Below, piece after piece: positions 7,065 through 14,548 of a stretch of 50,064 bases of DNA; within the stretch, counting starts at the first letter, position 1, and every line of letters begins with the position of its first letter. Source of the DNA: Glycomyces tenuis DSM 44171 (GTDB lineage Bacteria; Actinomycetota; Actinomycetes; Mycobacteriales; Micromonosporaceae). Position numbers and translations under genes: made by a program. The stretch spans positions 1 to 50,064 of the forward strand of contig NZ_KE386601.1 in assembly GCF_000427885.1 (NCBI RefSeq), read 5' to 3'. The notes under the pieces are model-generated. The model saw nothing but the letters and a program-made list of their open reading frames with translations, had not been told where the DNA came from and made no database searches.

Positions 7065-7396
7065 CCATGTCGGGCTTCGAAGTCGAACCTGAGACGATGC
7101 GGCAGTCCGCCGACGAGCTCGACGTCGCCAAGGACGAAGTGCAGGCGATGCTCGACCAGTTCATCGGGATGGTCGAGCAGTACGCGGACGCCTTCGGCGG
7201 CGACACGATCGGTTCGCTGGTCGGTGTCGGGCACCAGTTGTGCGTGGACAAGTTCACCGAATGCCTCACCGCCAACATCGAGGACCTGACCGGCCTCGCG
7301 CAGGCGGTCCGCGAGATGGGGGACGACCACGAGACCGCCGACGGCGAGATCGGCGAGAGCTTCAAAAAGCTTCAGGGCGACCTCAAATCGACGTGA
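7061..7396 (+). CDS. EspC/WXG100-like type VII secretion-associated protein
   Basis: This 111-residue, mostly helical protein starts at ATG 7061 inside the stop of the preceding gene; a second ATG at 7067 is also possible. The opening GFEVEPETMRQSADELDVAK resembles EspC-type and WXG100-like secretion targets, which form helical hairpins and leave the cell through ESX/type VII machinery. A true WxG turn is not seen. The likely partner is the WXG100-like protein 45 bp downstream. No ESX core gene (EccC, EccD, MycP) is in the window, so the secretion machine must be encoded elsewhere. Confidence 0.7.
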   Translation: MTMSGFEVEPETMRQSADELDVAKDEVQAMLDQFIGMVEQYADAFGGDTIGSLVGVGHQLCVDKFTECLTANIEDLTGLAQAVREMGDDHETADGEIGESFKKLQGDLKST

Positions 7397-7441
7397 CCGG
7401 CCCGACCCTGAACCATCCCTTGACACAAGGAGCGCACTCTC

Positions 7442-7936
7442 TTGGGTATGCAACTCCCCTCGGAGCTCATCGGACTGCTGGGCATGCTCGGCTACGAATG
7501 GCCCGAATCGGACGAGGAGTCCCTGTTCAATCTGGCCGGTGAGTGGACCGCCATGGCCGACCAGATCTCCGACCGGCTCGAATCACTCGATGCCGCGGCG
7601 AGCACCCTGGTGGACAACAACCTCGGCGCCCAGATCGACGCGTTCAGAGCCGAGTGGGACGGTCCCGAGTCCGCGGTCCGGAGCATCGCCGAGGCCATCG
7701 ACCCGAACAACGAGGTCAACGTCGGGCTGACCATGGCCGCCGGTCTGGTGCTGGCGTTGAAGATCCAGGTGATCGTCCAGTTGGCGCTCCTGGCCTTCCA
7801 GATCGCGCAGGCCATCGCCACCGCCGCCGTCACCTTCGGCGCCTCGCTGGCGCAGATCCCGATCTTCAAGCAGATCACCGGGATGATCATCGACCAGCTC
7901 ATCGGAATGGCTATCGACAGGTTGCTCAGTGCCTAA
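7442..7936 (+). CDS. Stand-alone WXG100-like N-domain of a type VII toxin
   Basis: This 164-residue protein has TTG 7442 as the best-spaced start (AAGGAG 9 nt upstream); ATG 7448 is the alternative. The N-terminus (LPSELIGLLGMLGYEWPESDE, then LAGEWTAMADQI and AFRAEWDGP) matches the WXG100-like domain found at the N-terminus of CpnT-type polymorphic toxins. Residues ~95-135 are strongly hydrophobic, as in those proteins. In the family this domain is usually fused to a Pro-rich linker and C-terminal toxin. Here the frame stops and the toxin restarts in another frame with an 8-bp overlap. It may act as a delivery partner in trans, or the pair may derive from a split gene. Confidence 0.75.
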   Translation: MGMQLPSELIGLLGMLGYEWPESDEESLFNLAGEWTAMADQISDRLESLDAAASTLVDNNLGAQIDAFRAEWDGPESAVRSIAEAIDPNNEVNVGLTMAAGLVLALKIQVIVQLALLAFQIAQAIATAAVTFGASLAQIPIFKQITGMIIDQLIGMAIDRLLSA

Positions 7937-8591
7937 CAACAAAAGGGGGCGCTCCCCCTCTCCCACCGGGCAGGCCGCCCAACCGTTCAGAAGCCTCGCC
8001 GAAAGGGCCTGGCAGGCGCCTCCGAAGAAGAAGCGGAGAAGAGGCGGCCGAGGCGGCAACCAAGGGAACAATCGACCGCCCAACAATCCGAATCGGGAAC
8101 AGGACAAGATCAACGAGCCGGTCAAGAGGCCGCCGGCGGGATTCAAGGACCAAGCGGAATTCGAGGCGTTCGCCAAGAAGTTCAAGGAGGGCCTTGAGAA
8201 GGCCGGGTACCCGGACGCCATCCCGTTGCTGGGGGGCAGTGCCACGATCGGCAGGAGTCCGACCAAGGGCCATCCGTTCGACGGAGGGAAGAACCCTGAC
8301 GGGACGCCCAAGAAGAGCGATTTCGACCTCGCTATCGTGGACCCGAAGCTCGTGGACGACGCGATCAAGGCCGGCGCGGGGGGAAGGAACGGTGACAGGC
8401 GGACCGGCGAGCTGACGGATGCCCAGCTCGACAGGCTCGGGCTGAAGGACCTGCGAGACGAACTCCAGAAAACCGCAGGCCGTCCGCTCGGCTTCATGCC
8501 GTACCGAGACAAGGAATTCGCGGGCGACCGGCCCCTGGCACCGGTCATGAACCTGGTTCCACCGTATGAACAACTGCCCCGCAAGACGTGA
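7929..8591 (+). CDS. Predicted nucleotidyltransferase-fold polymorphic toxin
   Basis: This 220-residue protein starts at GTG 7929 within the end of the WXG100-like gene. Residues 1-75 are a basic, Pro/Asn/Gly-rich linker with KKKRRRGGRGGN. Residues ~78-215 carry nucleotidyltransferase hallmarks: GGS (S104) followed about 27 residues later by SDFDLAI with D131 and D133 as likely metal ligands. The following TGELTDAQLDRLGLKDL and AGRPLGFMPY fit a toxin-type NTase domain seen at the C-termini of polymorphic toxins. The target (RNA, protein or small molecule) cannot be told. Its position between the WXG100-like domain and a small acidic protein supports a toxin role. Confidence 0.7.
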   Translation: MPNNKRGRSPSPTGQAAQPFRSLAERAWQAPPKKKRRRGGRGGNQGNNRPPNNPNREQDKINEPVKRPPAGFKDQAEFEAFAKKFKEGLEKAGYPDAIPLLGGSATIGRSPTKGHPFDGGKNPDGTPKKSDFDLAIVDPKLVDDAIKAGAGGRNGDRRTGELTDAQLDRLGLKDLRDELQKTAGRPLGFMPYRDKEFAGDRPLAPVMNLVPPYEQLPRKT

Positions 8592-8608
8592 GAGAAAGCG
8601 ACACCGAC

Positions 8609-8911
8609 ATGGAAATCCTGTACGGAATCAGGACCGACGACCCGTTCCCGGTCGCGAAGGCACTTCAATCCTCATTGGGACGCCAGTTCGAGGGCCGGGA
8701 GAGCACGTACAAGGGCGATTACTGGCTCAGTGACGAAGGCGGGGCGAAGATCACGGTCCTGGAGTGGATGAGCCCGGAAGGCGATGTCCACGAACCCGAC
8801 TTCCCCGACTACAAGGTGCTCATCCGCGTCGAGGGGTCGACCCCTGTTCAGGGCATCGCGGGCCTGGAGACCCCCGTCGGCGTCATCGAGCAGCTCAGAG
8901 AACTCCGCTGA
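8609..8911 (+). CDS. Candidate immunity protein for the NTase toxin
   Basis: This is a 100-residue acidic protein of no family I recognise. ATG 8609 is preceded by GAGAGAAAG. An in-frame GTG at 8588 overlaps the toxin stop and would add 7 residues. Features are an N-terminal MEILYGIRTDDPFPVAKALQ helix, a strand-rich centre (KITVLEWMSPEG, YKVLIRVEG) and a C-terminal helix. A small acidic gene immediately behind a toxin domain is the standard place for its immunity protein. The function is inferred from that placement only. Confidence 0.6.
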   Translation: MEILYGIRTDDPFPVAKALQSSLGRQFEGRESTYKGDYWLSDEGGAKITVLEWMSPEGDVHEPDFPDYKVLIRVEGSTPVQGIAGLETPVGVIEQLRELR

Positions 8912-9020
8912 CCGCCTCGGCCGGCCCGCGCGGCGCGGGGGCCGCGCCCGGGATCGCCGACCGCCGGTCGTGGAACCGGCCCACCGGCGGCCTGGCAGGT
9001 CCGAGCTGTTGAAGACGATG

Positions 9021-9055
9021 AACGGTCCGAACCCCCACAGGTTCGGGCCGTTTCC
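9021..9055 (+). terminator. Terminator of the toxin cassette
   Basis: A 13-bp stem AACGGTCCGAACC (9021-9033) pairs with GGTTCGGGCCGTT (9040-9052), with one G-T pair and a short loop. A weak TTT follows. It lies 110 bp after the immunity gene and would end the cassette transcript. Confidence 0.65.
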
Positions 9056-9238
9056 TATGTCCTGATACATCACATGGCGTCCCCGGGTGTCCTCGTTCAG
9101 GACATGGCAGGCTCAGGTCTCGGGTCGTCGGCGACCTTCCGGCGTCTGATCTCGGGCATGCCGAAAGCCCGCCCGCCCATCACCGCCGTCGTCCTCGACT
9201 CGACGGCCGCCCCGAAGGACCCACCGGACCTGCCTGGC

Positions 9239-9271
9239 GAAACAGGCCGAACCTTTTGCGGGTTCGACCTG
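9239..9271 (-). terminator. Terminator of the sulfotransferase gene
   Basis: On the minus strand, CAGGTCGAACC (9271-9261) pairs with GGTTCGGCCTG (9253-9243) through 11 bp with one G-T pair. The loop is 7 nt and TTT follows. It lies 46 bp after the sulfotransferase stop. Confidence 0.7.
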
Positions 9272-9308
9272 CTGCCGAATCTCGTGAGCGACCACAGTCG
9301 AGCTCGGA

Positions 9309-9341
9309 GCCGCCCGCTCAGCGGTTGAGGGAGGTCACGAA
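9309..9341. repeat. Right copy of the 33-bp direct repeat, 3' end of the sulfotransferase gene
   Basis: This matches 5814-5846 with one mismatch (T5818 versus C9313). It includes the stop codon (9318-9320) and last seven codons of the sulfotransferase. Together with the left copy it brackets the whole toxin cassette. Confidence 0.75.
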
Positions 9342-10514
9342 CTGGGTGTAGTCGCCGAAGGCGTCCTCCACCCGGTCCGGCGCCAGACTGTACCGGGACA
9401 GGAAGTACTCGTGCCTGCGGTCGCGGATCGGGCGCTCCATGATCTTGTCCAGCTTCGCCTCGTCCTGCCCCGTCCAGTTCGCGCCCAGCTGCTCGTACAG
9501 CTTCGGCACGTACTCCCACGGGTTCGAGGCGATCGAGGCGTAGTGCACGTCGATCAGCGAGCCCGGCGGCAGGTGCGGGCGGGCCGCGCGGCCCCGCTCG
9601 ACCGCCGAGGTCAGCAGGTCGAGCCACATCTCGCCGATCGCCTTCAGATCCGGGCGCTTGACGTAGAGCAGGTGCGTCGTCTCCACCAGCGAGCACACCG
9701 AGCCCATCACCGTCACCGGGTCCCGGTGCGTCCAGACCACCTTCGCGTCGGGGAAGACCTTCATCAGCAGATCGAGGTGGAACAGGTGCTCCGGCGTCTT
9801 CAGGATCCAGCGCTTGCGCGGCCTACCGTGCTGGAGCACCTGGAGCGCCTGCTTGAGGTACCGGTAGTCGTCCGTGAAGTCGTGCTCGTCGAGGAAGGCC
9901 CGGTAGCGCGGCATGGTCGCCAGGACCAGATTGTGGAGGCCGTGCGGGAGGATGTAGACGCACTCCTCGGGCTTGTCGGCGCGCAGCGGGTGCATCAGGT
10001 CGTACATCGGCGAGAGCCTCTGCAGCGAATCCGTCTGCTTCTGGTCGGCCTTGATCCGCTTCGCGCGGGTTGCCGCGTCGACCTCGAGGTCCGTCCAGTG
10101 CAGTTCCCACAGCAGCGGGCCGCGGTGCCCTTCGGAGCGGGCGATGATGTTGTGCGTCAACGTCGTCGCCGTGCGCGGCAGGCCCGTCACGAAGATCGGC
10201 GCCTCGATCGGCTCGTCGGCGATCTCGGGGTGCTCGGCGATCAGCTTCTGGATGCGGAAGCGGTTCTCCAGCCGCCCGCGCGACTCGGAGAGCACGCCCT
10301 GCCAGCCGAGCGGCGACAGCTTCAGCTCGCTGAAGCACTCGAACCGGAACCGCAGGCCATCGATGAAGGACTCGCTGCCCGCTCGCGTGCCGCCGGTGTT
10401 CGCCTCGGCCTGCTCGACGACCTTCCGCCAGGCCCGCTCGGGGTGCTTGCGCCCGCCCGAGACGGGGGCCAGCAGCGCGTTCAGGACATGGGCGGTATTG
10501 GAGATGCGTTTCAT
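9318..10514 (-). CDS. Sulfotransferase family protein
   Basis: This 398-residue PAPS-dependent sulfotransferase is of the bacterial Sulfotransfer_3 type; the acceptor is unknown. The 5'-phosphosulfate loop TGLPRTATT lies at residues 110-118, and the 3'-phosphate motif is in VVWTHRDPVTVMGS further on. Start ATG 10514 was chosen for the GAGGA just upstream; ATG 10526 and the longer frame from 10556 lack an RBS. The last seven codons form one copy of the direct repeat, and the gene has its own terminator. It is transcribed away from glpD's end with a 67-bp gap. Confidence 0.85.
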   Translation of the reverse strand: MKRISNTAHVLNALLAPVSGGRKHPERAWRKVVEQAEANTGGTRAGSESFIDGLRFRFECFSELKLSPLGWQGVLSESRGRLENRFRIQKLIAEHPEIADEPIEAPIFVTGLPRTATTLTHNIIARSEGHRGPLLWELHWTDLEVDAATRAKRIKADQKQTDSLQRLSPMYDLMHPLRADKPEECVYILPHGLHNLVLATMPRYRAFLDEHDFTDDYRYLKQALQVLQHGRPRKRWILKTPEHLFHLDLLMKVFPDAKVVWTHRDPVTVMGSVCSLVETTHLLYVKRPDLKAIGEMWLDLLTSAVERGRAARPHLPPGSLIDVHYASIASNPWEYVPKLYEQLGANWTGQDEAKLDKIMERPIRDRRHEYFLSRYSLAPDRVEDAFGDYTQFVTSLNR

Positions 10515-10581
10515 GGGCGTCCTCATTCCATGGGGGGCAGGGCCAACCCTACTCAAGAACGCCCGATGATCTGAGGGACCC

Positions 10582-12330
10582 TCATGTGGACTCGGAGAGC
10601 GGGACGAGGCGCCGGATCTCCACCGCGGCCAGGCGCGCCGCCTCCGCCGCGTCGTCGTCGGGCTGGCGCTGCGAGCGCCGCTCGGCCTCCACCCGCTGGA
10701 GGTAGACCCCCACCTCCTCGGCCCGGCGCACCTCGTCCCAGCCGAGCACCTCGCCCGCCAGCGACGCCGCGTCCATCGCCGCCCGCGTCCCCCGGTCGGC
10801 CGTCTCGATCGACAGGCGCAGCCGCCTCGTCAGCACGTCGTCCAGGTGCAGCGCGCCCTCCTCGCCGGCCGCGAACACCACCTCGGCCCGCAGGTACTCG
10901 TCGGTGCCCGGCAGCGGACGGCCCAGCTCGGGCCGCTCCGCGACCGAGCGCAGGACCCGCGTCGCCAGGCTCCCGTAGCGCCCGAGCAGCCGTTCCACCG
11001 CCCGGACCGGCACCCCGTGGCGGCGCGCCAGCGCCGAGCGGCGGTCCCAGTACGAGGCGAAGCCGTCCGCGCCCAGCAGCGGCAGCAGATGCGTCCCACT
11101 GCCCCGCACCGCCCCGCCGAGCCGCGCGGCGGCCCGGTCGATCGCGTCCCGCGCCATCACCCGGTACGTCGTCAGCTTCCCGCCCGCCACGAACAGCACG
11201 CCCGGCTCCGGCTCCACGACCGCGTGCGTCCGGCTCAGCTTCGAGGTCTCCTCGGTCTCCCCGCGCAGCAGCGGCCGCAGCCCCGCGTAGACGCCCTCCA
11301 CCATGCTCACGTCCAGGCGCCGCCGCAGGACCTCGCTCGCCTGCTGGAGCAGGTACGCCACGTCGCCGGCCGAGGCCGCCGGGTGCGCCAGGTCGAGACG
11401 CCAGTCGGTGTCCGTGGTGCCGATGATCCAGTGCCCGCCCCACGGGATGATGAACAGGACGCTCCACTTCGTCCTCGTGATGACGCCCGCGTCCCCGTCG
11501 ATCGCCTCCCGCGGCAGCACCAGGTGCACGCCCTTCGACGCCCGCACCGCCATCCCCATCGGCTCCGGCAGCATCCGCGCCAGCTCGTCGCTCCACACCC
11601 CCGCCGCGTTGACGACCGTCGAGGCCCGCACGCGGTGCCGCTCACCGGTCTCCACATCCAGCACCTCGACGCCGCCGACGCGCCCGCCCTCCCGGACGAA
11701 GCCCACCGCCTCGGCCGAGGGCACCACCGCCGCGCCCAGCGAGGCCGCCGTCCGCGCCAGCGTCACCACCAGCCGCGCGTCGTCGACCTGCCCGTCGTAG
11801 TACCGGATCGCGCCGCGCACGTCGGCGGCCAGATCCGGGAACACCCGCCGTGTCGCCTCCCGGCCCAGGTGCCGGTGCCACGGCATGTTGCGCTCGGAGC
11901 CGAGCGCCGTCGCCAGTACGTCGTAGGCCGCCACGCCCGAGCCGTAGTACAGCCGCTCCCACACGTCCTTCACCGGCAGCAGGAACGGCACCGGCCGCAC
12001 CAGGTGCGGCGCCAGCCGCCCCGCCAGGAGCCCCCGCTCGGTCAGCGCCTCGTGCACCAGCCCCAATTCGAGCTGCTCGAGATAGCGCAGACCCCCGTGC
12101 ACCAGCTTGCTCGACCGCGACGAGGTCCCCGAGGCCAGATCCCGCGCCTCCACCAGCGCCGTCCGCAGGCCGCGGGCCGCCGCGTCCACCGCCGCGCCCG
12201 CGCCGGTCGCGCCGCCCCCGATCACCAGCACGTCGAACCGCTCGGTGCGCAGCCGCTCCAGATCGGAGCGTCGGCGCTCCGGCGAGAGCCGCCCGCGCTC
12301 CGAGCGGGGCCGAACGGTGGACTTGCGCAT
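10582..12330 (-). CDS. glpD: FAD-dependent glycerol-3-phosphate dehydrogenase
   Basis: This 582-residue membrane-associated aerobic enzyme oxidises sn-glycerol 3-phosphate to dihydroxyacetone phosphate and feeds electrons to quinone. The FAD-binding GGGATGAG lies at residues 38-45. It is followed by the family hallmarks GTSSRSSKLVHGGLRYLE and FIIPWGGHWIIGTTDTDW, and a C-terminal DAO_C helical domain (~410-560). The length is typical. On the minus strand TATCGT (12342-12337) ends 6 nt before the ATG with no RBS, which fits a leaderless transcript. Confidence 0.95.
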   Translation of the reverse strand: MRKSTVRPRSERGRLSPERRRSDLERLRTERFDVLVIGGGATGAGAAVDAAARGLRTALVEARDLASGTSSRSSKLVHGGLRYLEQLELGLVHEALTERGLLAGRLAPHLVRPVPFLLPVKDVWERLYYGSGVAAYDVLATALGSERNMPWHRHLGREATRRVFPDLAADVRGAIRYYDGQVDDARLVVTLARTAASLGAAVVPSAEAVGFVREGGRVGGVEVLDVETGERHRVRASTVVNAAGVWSDELARMLPEPMGMAVRASKGVHLVLPREAIDGDAGVITRTKWSVLFIIPWGGHWIIGTTDTDWRLDLAHPAASAGDVAYLLQQASEVLRRRLDVSMVEGVYAGLRPLLRGETEETSKLSRTHAVVEPEPGVLFVAGGKLTTYRVMARDAIDRAAARLGGAVRGSGTHLLPLLGADGFASYWDRRSALARRHGVPVRAVERLLGRYGSLATRVLRSVAERPELGRPLPGTDEYLRAEVVFAAGEEGALHLDDVLTRRLRLSIETADRGTRAAMDAASLAGEVLGWDEVRRAEEVGVYLQRVEAERRSQRQPDDDAAEAARLAAVEIRRLVPLSEST

Positions 12331-12336
12331 ACCGCA

Positions 12337-12342
12337 ACGATA
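12337..12342 (-). promoter_or_regulatory. Leaderless-type -10 of glpD
   Basis: TATCGT on the minus strand fits TAnnnT and places the transcription start on the A of the glpD ATG, 6 nt downstream. No Shine-Dalgarno is present. No convincing -35 was found. Confidence 0.45.
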
Positions 12343-12389
12343 CTCAAAATGGCGTGGCCTGGGGATGCGTCACGCCTGCGCCGCTTCGG

Positions 12390-12395
12390 TAACTT
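12390..12395 (+). promoter_or_regulatory. Leaderless-type -10 of the membrane protein gene
   Basis: TAACTT lies 6 nt before GTG 12402, fitting a leaderless mRNA. It stands back to back with the similar glpD element about 50 bp away. Confidence 0.4.
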
Positions 12396-12401
12396 GGTGA
12401 G

Positions 12402-13040
12402 GTGCCTCCTTCCCTCCGACGGCGCCTGCAGCGGCTCACCGCCCTGGCCCAGCACATCGAAGGACGGCTCACCCTCCCGGTGGTGATCGCCGTCTGCGCC
12501 TCCATACCGGCGGTGTTCCTGACCATCTGGTCGAACGGGGAACTCGCCCTGGCCGGGAAGATCGTCGGCTGGGCCGCCGGCGCCGTCCTGTGGGCCGAAG
12601 CGCTCATCCTCCTGCTCGCCGCCGAGCACAAGCTCCGCTGGCTGGCGCGCCACAAATGGATGCTGCTGGTCTGCGCGCTCACCCTCCTCAGCCTCGTCGT
12701 CGCCACCGGCGGCGGCCAGATCCTGCGCCTGCTCTACGTCATCGGCTCCATCCGCATCCTGCGCGCCAACCGGATCTTCACCGCCGCGCAGGTGCTCAAC
12801 CGCCGCTTCGGCCTCGGCGTGTGGTGGCGCTCGGCGCTGTTCACCGCCGCCGGGATCGTCGCCGCCGTGTTCGTGGCCGTCGTCCTGGCCGACCCCACCG
12901 CCGAATACGTCAAGCTCCTGTCCTGGCTCGACCACAACCTCCAGATCATCCCGATCGTCCTGGCCGGCGCCATCCTCGCCGTCGCGACATGGCTCGTCGC
13001 CCGCAGCCGCGCCGAAGCGAAAGAGGAGGAGGGCGAATGA
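12402..13040 (+). CDS. Voltage-sensor-like membrane protein without a pore motif
   Basis: This is a 212-residue protein with GTG start. Hydrophobic segments lie near residues 26-46, 52-74, 88-105, 142-162 and 177-197. The segment around residues 107-130, SIRILRANRI and neighbours, has Arg at three-residue spacing (R-I-L-R-A-N-R), like the S4 helix of voltage-gated cation channels, with a Glu-bearing helix before it. The loop between the last two helices (DPTAEYVKLLSWLDHN) has no TVGYG-type selectivity filter, so it is not an ordinary K+ channel. The C-terminus is charged (AEAKEEEGE). It could be a degenerate channel or a free voltage-sensor-like protein. Confidence 0.6.
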   Translation: MPPSLRRRLQRLTALAQHIEGRLTLPVVIAVCASIPAVFLTIWSNGELALAGKIVGWAAGAVLWAEALILLLAAEHKLRWLARHKWMLLVCALTLLSLVVATGGGQILRLLYVIGSIRILRANRIFTAAQVLNRRFGLGVWWRSALFTAAGIVAAVFVAVVLADPTAEYVKLLSWLDHNLQIIPIVLAGAILAVATWLVARSRAEAKEEEGE

Positions 13041-13055
13041 CGTAGGGTCGGTGGC

Positions 13056-13421
13056 GTGGATACCGACGTCATCACCTTGTCCGGCCTGCGGGTGCACGGC
13101 CGCCACGGCGTGTTCGACCACGAGCGGGAGGCGGGGCAGGACTTCATCGTCGACGTCGCGCTGACCGCCTCGACCGCGAAGGCCGCCGCCACCGACGACC
13201 TCGCGCACACCGTCGACTACGGCGCGCTCGCCGACACGCTCGCCGACATCGTCTCCGGGGAGCCGTGCAAGCTCATCGAGACCCTCGCCGAGCGCCTCGC
13301 CGCCGCCTGCCTCGAAGACCCGCGCGTGCGCAGCGCCCGAGTCACCGTCCACAAGCCGCAGGCGCCCATCGCGCACCAGTTCGCCGACGTCTCGGTGACC
13401 ATCGAACGGGCACGGCGATGA
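13056..13421 (+). CDS. folB: Dihydroneopterin aldolase
   Basis: This 121-residue enzyme converts 7,8-dihydroneopterin to 6-hydroxymethyl-7,8-dihydropterin and glycolaldehyde in folate synthesis. Family motifs are LSGLRVHGRHGVFDHER near the start, TVDYGAL in the middle, and the C-terminal VTVHKPQAPI with the catalytic Lys. The start is GTG 13056. A TAGGGT about 7 nt upstream, and no RBS, suggest a leaderless start. The stop overlaps folK by four bases, so folB-folK-DUF3180 is one operon. Confidence 0.95.
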   Translation: MDTDVITLSGLRVHGRHGVFDHEREAGQDFIVDVALTASTAKAAATDDLAHTVDYGALADTLADIVSGEPCKLIETLAERLAAACLEDPRVRSARVTVHKPQAPIAHQFADVSVTIERARR

Positions 13422-13942
13422 GCCGCGTCGTCCTCAGCCTCGGCTCCAACCTCGGCGACCGCGAGGCCAATCTCGCCGCGGCCGTCGCCGCGATCCGCCC
13501 CGAGGCCGTCTCGGACCTCTACGAGACCCCGCCGTGGGGCGGCGACGACGAGCAGCCCGCCTACTACAACGTCACCGCCATCGCCTCCGACCCCGACCGG
13601 GGCGCCGAGGAGTGGCTCGAACTCGCCGGAGACCTCGAGATCGGGGCCGGGCGCGTCCGCGACCCCGAGCGGCCCTACGGCCCGCGCACCCTCGACGTCG
13701 ACCTCATCGCCGTCTGGGACGACGAGGGCCGGCCCGTCCACCGCGCCGAGCCCCGCCTCGAGCTGCCCCATCCGCGCGCCCACCTGCGCGCGTTCGTCCT
13801 GGTGCCCTGGCTGGCGATCGACCGCGACGCCGAGCTCCCCGGCACCGGCCGCGTGCGCGATCTGCTGCGCGACGAGAGCCTCGCCGCGGACGCGCGCGCA
13901 TTGCGCAGGCTGCACCCGCTATGGTCGGAGCATCATGAGTGA
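13418..13942 (+). CDS. folK: 2-amino-4-hydroxy-6-hydroxymethyldihydropteridine pyrophosphokinase
   Basis: This 174-residue HPPK transfers pyrophosphate from ATP to 6-hydroxymethyl-7,8-dihydropterin, the step after FolB. Visible motifs are LSLGSNLGDREANL at the N-terminus, YETPPWGG, and RTLDVDLIAVWDD with the Mg-binding Asp pair, then LELPHPRAHLRAFVL. ATG 13418 overlaps the folB stop (ATGA). The longer upstream frame is a shadow of folB. The end overlaps the DUF3180 gene by 8 bp. Confidence 0.95.
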   Translation: MSRVVLSLGSNLGDREANLAAAVAAIRPEAVSDLYETPPWGGDDEQPAYYNVTAIASDPDRGAEEWLELAGDLEIGAGRVRDPERPYGPRTLDVDLIAVWDDEGRPVHRAEPRLELPHPRAHLRAFVLVPWLAIDRDAELPGTGRVRDLLRDESLAADARALRRLHPLWSEHHE

Positions 13943-14489
13943 CGACAAGCACGGTCCCCAGCCGAGCCTGCGGCCGACGGCACCGTCCACGATCGGGGTG
14001 TGCGCCCTCGGCGGCGCCGCGCTGACGATGCTCCTCGTCGCTCGCTACTACCAGCAAGCACCCGACCTCGCCTGGTACAACTCCGTCGCCATCCTCGCCC
14101 TGGCGGTACTGCTGGCCTGGCTGGCGTGGAACACGAAGAAAACGCTGAACCCGGGCGCGCGGCAGGCGCGCGCCGAGACCGCGGACGGGGCCGAGGCCCG
14201 ATCGCGGACGGGGACCCTCCGCGGCCCCGAGCACGCACTACAGATCGCCAGGTTCGCCGTCCTCGCGAAGGCCGCCGCCATCGGCGGCGCCGCCTTCTTC
14301 GGCGCCTACCTGGGGTTCGCCATCTGGCTCGCGGTGCAGAGCGACCGCCTCCAAGCCGCCTCCGACGACCTGCCGGGGGCCGTCCTCGGCGCCGTCTCGT
14401 GCGCGGCGCTGACCGCCGCGGCGCTCTGGCTCGAGCACTCCTGCAGGATTCCCCCCTCGCAGGAGGACGAGGACCACTCGTCCGGATAG
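13935..14489 (+). CDS. DUF3180 membrane protein
   Basis: This 184-residue membrane protein is typical of the gene that follows folK in actinobacterial folate operons. Four hydrophobic segments are visible near residues 17-37, 49-67, 107-133 and 147-163, with a charged cytoplasmic-type stretch between the second and third and an acidic tail (QEDEDHSSG). ATG 13935 overlaps folK by 8 bp, so it is translationally coupled. Its function is unknown. Confidence 0.8.
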   Translation: MSDDKHGPQPSLRPTAPSTIGVCALGGAALTMLLVARYYQQAPDLAWYNSVAILALAVLLAWLAWNTKKTLNPGARQARAETADGAEARSRTGTLRGPEHALQIARFAVLAKAAAIGGAAFFGAYLGFAIWLAVQSDRLQAASDDLPGAVLGAVSCAALTAAALWLEHSCRIPPSQEDEDHSSG

Positions 14490-14548
14490 CCGAACCCCGG
14501 CCTTCCCCATCCGGTACATCCCGCATATGCGCGTTATGAGGTGCGCTA

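Larger units (their letters stand above)
8912..9317. other. Convergent intergenic region with two terminators
   Basis: This is 406 bp between the immunity gene (plus) and the sulfotransferase (minus). It contains a plus-strand hairpin at 9021-9052, a minus-strand hairpin at 9243-9271 and the right copy of the 33-bp repeat from 9309. The open frame at 9074-9328 has no RBS or recognisable features and was not called. Confidence 0.6.

Noticed and set aside
9074..9328. 84-codon plus-strand frame between the cassette and sulfotransferase
   Set aside because: No RBS or recognisable features. It runs through a terminator hairpin and into the sulfotransferase end.
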